Assembly: GCA_019416865.1 (NCBI GenBank)
Contig: DXWL01000021.1
Span: forward strand, 1-32,314
Direction of reading: 5' to 3'
Origin: Fusobacterium sp.
Lineage (GTDB): Bacteria; Fusobacteriota; Fusobacteriia; Fusobacteriales; Fusobacteriaceae
DNA length: 32,314 bases
Below the pieces are notes generated by a model, which was given only the letters and a program-made list of their open reading frames with translations, made no database searches and was not told the DNA's origin. The translations under genes were made by a program, and so were the position numbers. Below, one piece after another: positions 30,096-32,314 of the stretch; position 1 is the stretch's first letter, and every line of letters begins with the position of its first letter.

Positions 30096-31457
30096 ATGGG
30101 TGAAGCTGAAAAAAATATAAAGATAAAACGATTGGGTTTCCTGATTTTAATGTTCCTTGTATATTTTTATGTAATAAAAACAAAGTTTATTCTGGGAGGA
30201 ACAGTTGCAGGGATATATATCCTCTTTTCTCTGATCTCAATTATAAAGAAAAACTCTGTGCAGTCTATAATTGATATTTCATGCAGTTATTCCAAAAAAT
30301 CAAAAATAGTTCTATCTGTTTTTATGTTTGTAGGAGCTCTTACTGCCAGTTGGATTGCTTCGGGAACAATTCCGGGAATTATTTATTATGGGATAAAATT
30401 TATAAATCCCTCTCTGTTTGTATTTTTCACTTTTTTTATAACAAGCATTGTGGCAGTTTTTTTGGGAAGTTCCTTTGGAACAACAAGTACAATCGGAGTT
30501 GCTCTTATGGCTATTGCTAAAAGTGGAAATATAGATATAAATATTGTGGGAGCTGCTATAATTTCGGGAATATATTTTGGGGACAGATGGTCGCCTCTTT
30601 CATCAAGTGCCAACCTTGTAGCAAGTCTTACAGAGATAGATATATATACAAACCTAAAAAATATGGCAAAATCTATGATAATTCCATATATTCTTACAGG
30701 TATCTTATACATTGTTCTTTCTAAAAATTATGTTCTTGATATGGGAGAAAGCACTCTTCCTGCACTTATTCTTGAAAATTATAACTTGGATACAAGGTTT
30801 GTATTTATCCCTCTTGCTTCCATTATAGTATTTTCTCTTTTAAGAATAAATGTGAGAATATCAATGGCTGTGAGCATTGTTCTGGCTTCCTTTGTAGGAT
30901 TTTTTACTCAGAGAGAAACTTTTACAGATATTTTCAATTATCTTTTCTTTGGTTTCTATAAATTTAACGGAACAGCTCTTGAAAAAATAATAAAAGGGGG
31001 AGGGGTAATCTCCATGCTCAATGCCTCTGCTCTTATCCTTATTTCCTGCTCACTTATAGGAGTTTTTGAACAGCTGAAAATCCTTGAATATATAAAAGGA
31101 AAGATTAACAATGTAAAAACAAGGGCTGAGATTTTCAGAAACACAATTATTGTAAGTATAATTACAAGTATGATTGGAGCTAATCAAACTATTGCTGTTA
31201 TTATGACAGAGCAGATTATTGAAAAAGTATATGATGAGAAAAAAATAAAAAGGGCAGATTTGGCAAAGGATATTGAAAACTCCGCTATAGTTATTCCAGC
31301 AATTATCCCATGGAATATAGCTTGTTATCTACCTTGTACAATGCTTGGAATAAGCTCATTTACTTTCATACCTTTTGCTTTCTACATATGGCTTATTCCT
31401 ATCTGCACTTATCTTGCCTACAGATTTGGAAGCAGTAAAAAAATAGAGCAGGAATAA
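30096..31457 (+). CDS. NhaC family Na+/H+ antiporter
   Basis: 453 residues, about 11-12 membrane helices. NhaC-type motifs are visible: GSSFGTTSTIGVALMAIA near 123-140, GDRWSPLSSSANLVASLTEIDIY near 160-182, and a second-half repeat with SMIGANQTIAVIMTEQII and DIENSAIVIPAIIPWN. It exchanges sodium for protons, though some members (e.g. malate-lactate antiporters) move organic acids. The ATG is preceded by GGGAGGAG. The HAD-IB gene follows by about 80 bases with its own probable promoter. Confidence 0.85.
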   Translation: MGEAEKNIKIKRLGFLILMFLVYFYVIKTKFILGGTVAGIYILFSLISIIKKNSVQSIIDISCSYSKKSKIVLSVFMFVGALTASWIASGTIPGIIYYGIKFINPSLFVFFTFFITSIVAVFLGSSFGTTSTIGVALMAIAKSGNIDINIVGAAIISGIYFGDRWSPLSSSANLVASLTEIDIYTNLKNMAKSMIIPYILTGILYIVLSKNYVLDMGESTLPALILENYNLDTRFVFIPLASIIVFSLLRINVRISMAVSIVLASFVGFFTQRETFTDIFNYLFFGFYKFNGTALEKIIKGGGVISMLNASALILISCSLIGVFEQLKILEYIKGKINNVKTRAEIFRNTIIVSIITSMIGANQTIAVIMTEQIIEKVYDEKKIKRADLAKDIENSAIVIPAIIPWNIACYLPCTMLGISSFTFIPFAFYIWLIPICTYLAYRFGSSKKIEQE

Positions 31458-31466
31458 TAAAAGATG

Positions 31467-31495
31467 TTGCTATTCTCACAAGAATATGATAGTAT
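31467..31495 (+). promoter_or_regulatory. Promoter of the HAD-IB gene
   Basis: TTGCTA (31467-31472), 17-base spacer, TAGTAT (31490-31495) with an extended TGA. Moderate match. Confidence 0.4.
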
Positions 31496-31540
31496 ATCTT
31501 CTAATATTTAAAAACTACAATAAAAGAGGAGATGATAATA

Positions 31541-32257
31541 ATGATAGGAGCATTTTTTGATATTGACGGAACTGTGTACAGAAATTCTCTTTTAACTGAG
31601 CATTTTAAAAAAATGATTAAATACGAACTTATAGATTCTTTGGAATATGATGAAAAAGTAAGAGATACATATATGCTTTGGGCAGAGAGAGTTGGAGATT
31701 ATGACGGTTATCTTTTAAAACTTACTGAAACATATGTAAATGCAATGGTAGGAATTTCAGAAAAAGACAACGAGTTTGTTTCTGATCAAGTAATGAAACT
31801 TAAAGGAAACAGAGTATATAAATACACAAGAGATAGAATAAAATGGCACAAGGAGCAGGGACATAAAATTATTTTTATCTCTGGAAGTCCAGATTTTTTA
31901 GTAAAAAGAATGGCTGAAAAATGGGGAGCTGATGATTATAAAGGCTCTACATACCATGTTGAGAATGGTAAATTTTCAGGTGTTATAAGCCCTATGTGGG
32001 ATTCTAAAAACAAAATAAAAAGTTTGAACTATTTCTGTGAAAAATATAATATAGATCTTAATAAAAGTTTTGCTTATGGGGATACCAGCGGTGATTACAG
32101 TATGCTTAAATCTGTGGGACACCCTATTACAATAAATCCTTCCAAAGAGTTTTTGGATAAATTAAGAGCTGATAAAGAAATTGCAGATAAGGTTCAAGTT
32201 ATTGTTGAAAGAAAAGATGTTGTATATAAAATGAATTTAGATATTGAGGATATCTAA
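31541..32257 (+). CDS. HAD-IB family phosphatase (SerB-like)
   Basis: 238 residues. Haloacid-dehalogenase fold with motif I FFDIDGT (D7, D9), helical cap, motif II FISGSPDFLVKR, and motif IV YGDTSGDYSML. The HAD-IB group includes phosphoserine phosphatases and phosphatidylglycerophosphate or lysophospholipid phosphatases; the substrate is not clear. An earlier ATG at 31532 touches the GAGGAG ribosome site, so the ATG at 31541 with 9 bases of spacing is preferred. The stop lies 2 bases before the right-edge repeat. Confidence 0.88.
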   Translation: MIGAFFDIDGTVYRNSLLTEHFKKMIKYELIDSLEYDEKVRDTYMLWAERVGDYDGYLLKLTETYVNAMVGISEKDNEFVSDQVMKLKGNRVYKYTRDRIKWHKEQGHKIIFISGSPDFLVKRMAEKWGADDYKGSTYHVENGKFSGVISPMWDSKNKIKSLNYFCEKYNIDLNKSFAYGDTSGDYSMLKSVGHPITINPSKEFLDKLRADKEIADKVQVIVERKDVVYKMNLDIEDI

Positions 32258-32258
32258 A

Positions 32259-32314
32259 CAAAAAAGGGGCTGTTGCATTTCTAAAATTGTAAAAATAAAA
32301 TTCTCGATATTAAA
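32259..32314 (+). repeat. Outward-facing IS-end-like repeat at right window edge
   Basis: CAAAAAAGGGGCTGTTGCA (32259-32277) followed by TTTCTAAAAT and TGTAAAAATAAAATTCTC. It matches the left-edge repeat in inverted orientation, including the TAAAATTCTC tail. No second arm is visible before the window ends, so it could still be the first half of a terminator hairpin for the HAD-IB gene. Confidence 0.45.

Overview
The window is A+T-rich DNA from a diderm, fermentative anaerobe, most likely a Fusobacterium or close relative (Fusobacteriota). The reasons are low G+C, Gram-negative envelope genes (a MipA/OmpV-type outer-membrane protein and several lipoproteins), strong GGAGG ribosome sites, consensus TTGACA/TATAAT promoters, and the fused acyl-CoA dehydrogenase-ETF-rubredoxin protein next to a flavodiiron oxygen reductase. 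Most genes are core metabolism. No CRISPR array, tRNA, rRNA or intact transposon was seen.

Layout: (1) 1-3300: a glucose-type PTS EIICB, divergent from a solitary Mu/TnsB-type transposase homologue whose DDE residues look lost, then a small secreted protein. (2) 3300-6720: a 106-aa unknown, a cold-shock gene with a long switch-like 5' UTR, then the minus-strand operon asnA-tdk-DUF2185 behind a leader with an Asn-rich leader peptide and an intrinsic terminator. A possible free-standing small RNA lies upstream. (3) 6717-9940: an MgtA-type Mg2+ P-ATPase controlled by an M-box riboswitch, a terminator and a 30-codon leader ORF. (4) 10130-13330: a four-gene envelope operon of MORN/YwqK-repeat proteins, a lipoprotein and a HicB-domain/4-TM fusion. 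(5) 13335-16650: the operon of butyryl-CoA-dehydrogenase-ETF-rubredoxin and flavodiiron protein FprA. (6) 16889-19665: DUF6506, then an amino-acid-binding protein and argG behind a second leader-peptide attenuator candidate. (7) 19783-22442: H2O-forming NADH oxidase, then a lipoprotein/OmpV operon whose promoter carries two TGACT-N4-AGTCA operators. (8) 22449-27550: a six-gene minus-strand operon (trmN6-like methyltransferase, membrane protein, FtsW/RodA, DUF896, asnS, esterase). (9) 27600-32314: a Cof-type phosphatase, a possible type I toxin-antitoxin-like locus, a YdeI-family pseudogene, an EamA transporter, an NhaC antiporter and a HAD-IB phosphatase.

Functional themes are oxygen defence in an anaerobe (Nox, the ACAD-rubredoxin/FprA pair), amino-acid supply (asnA, asnS, argG plus binding protein) and Mg2+ homeostasis. 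The most notable content is RNA-level regulation: leader ORFs in front of asnA, the arginine genes and mgtA, a possible SD-sequestering switch before csp, and a small-RNA/hydrophobic-peptide pair near 28.6 kb. Both window ends carry outward-facing copies of one IS-terminus-like sequence, and a perfect palindrome of that same sequence forms the terminator between DUF6506 and argG.
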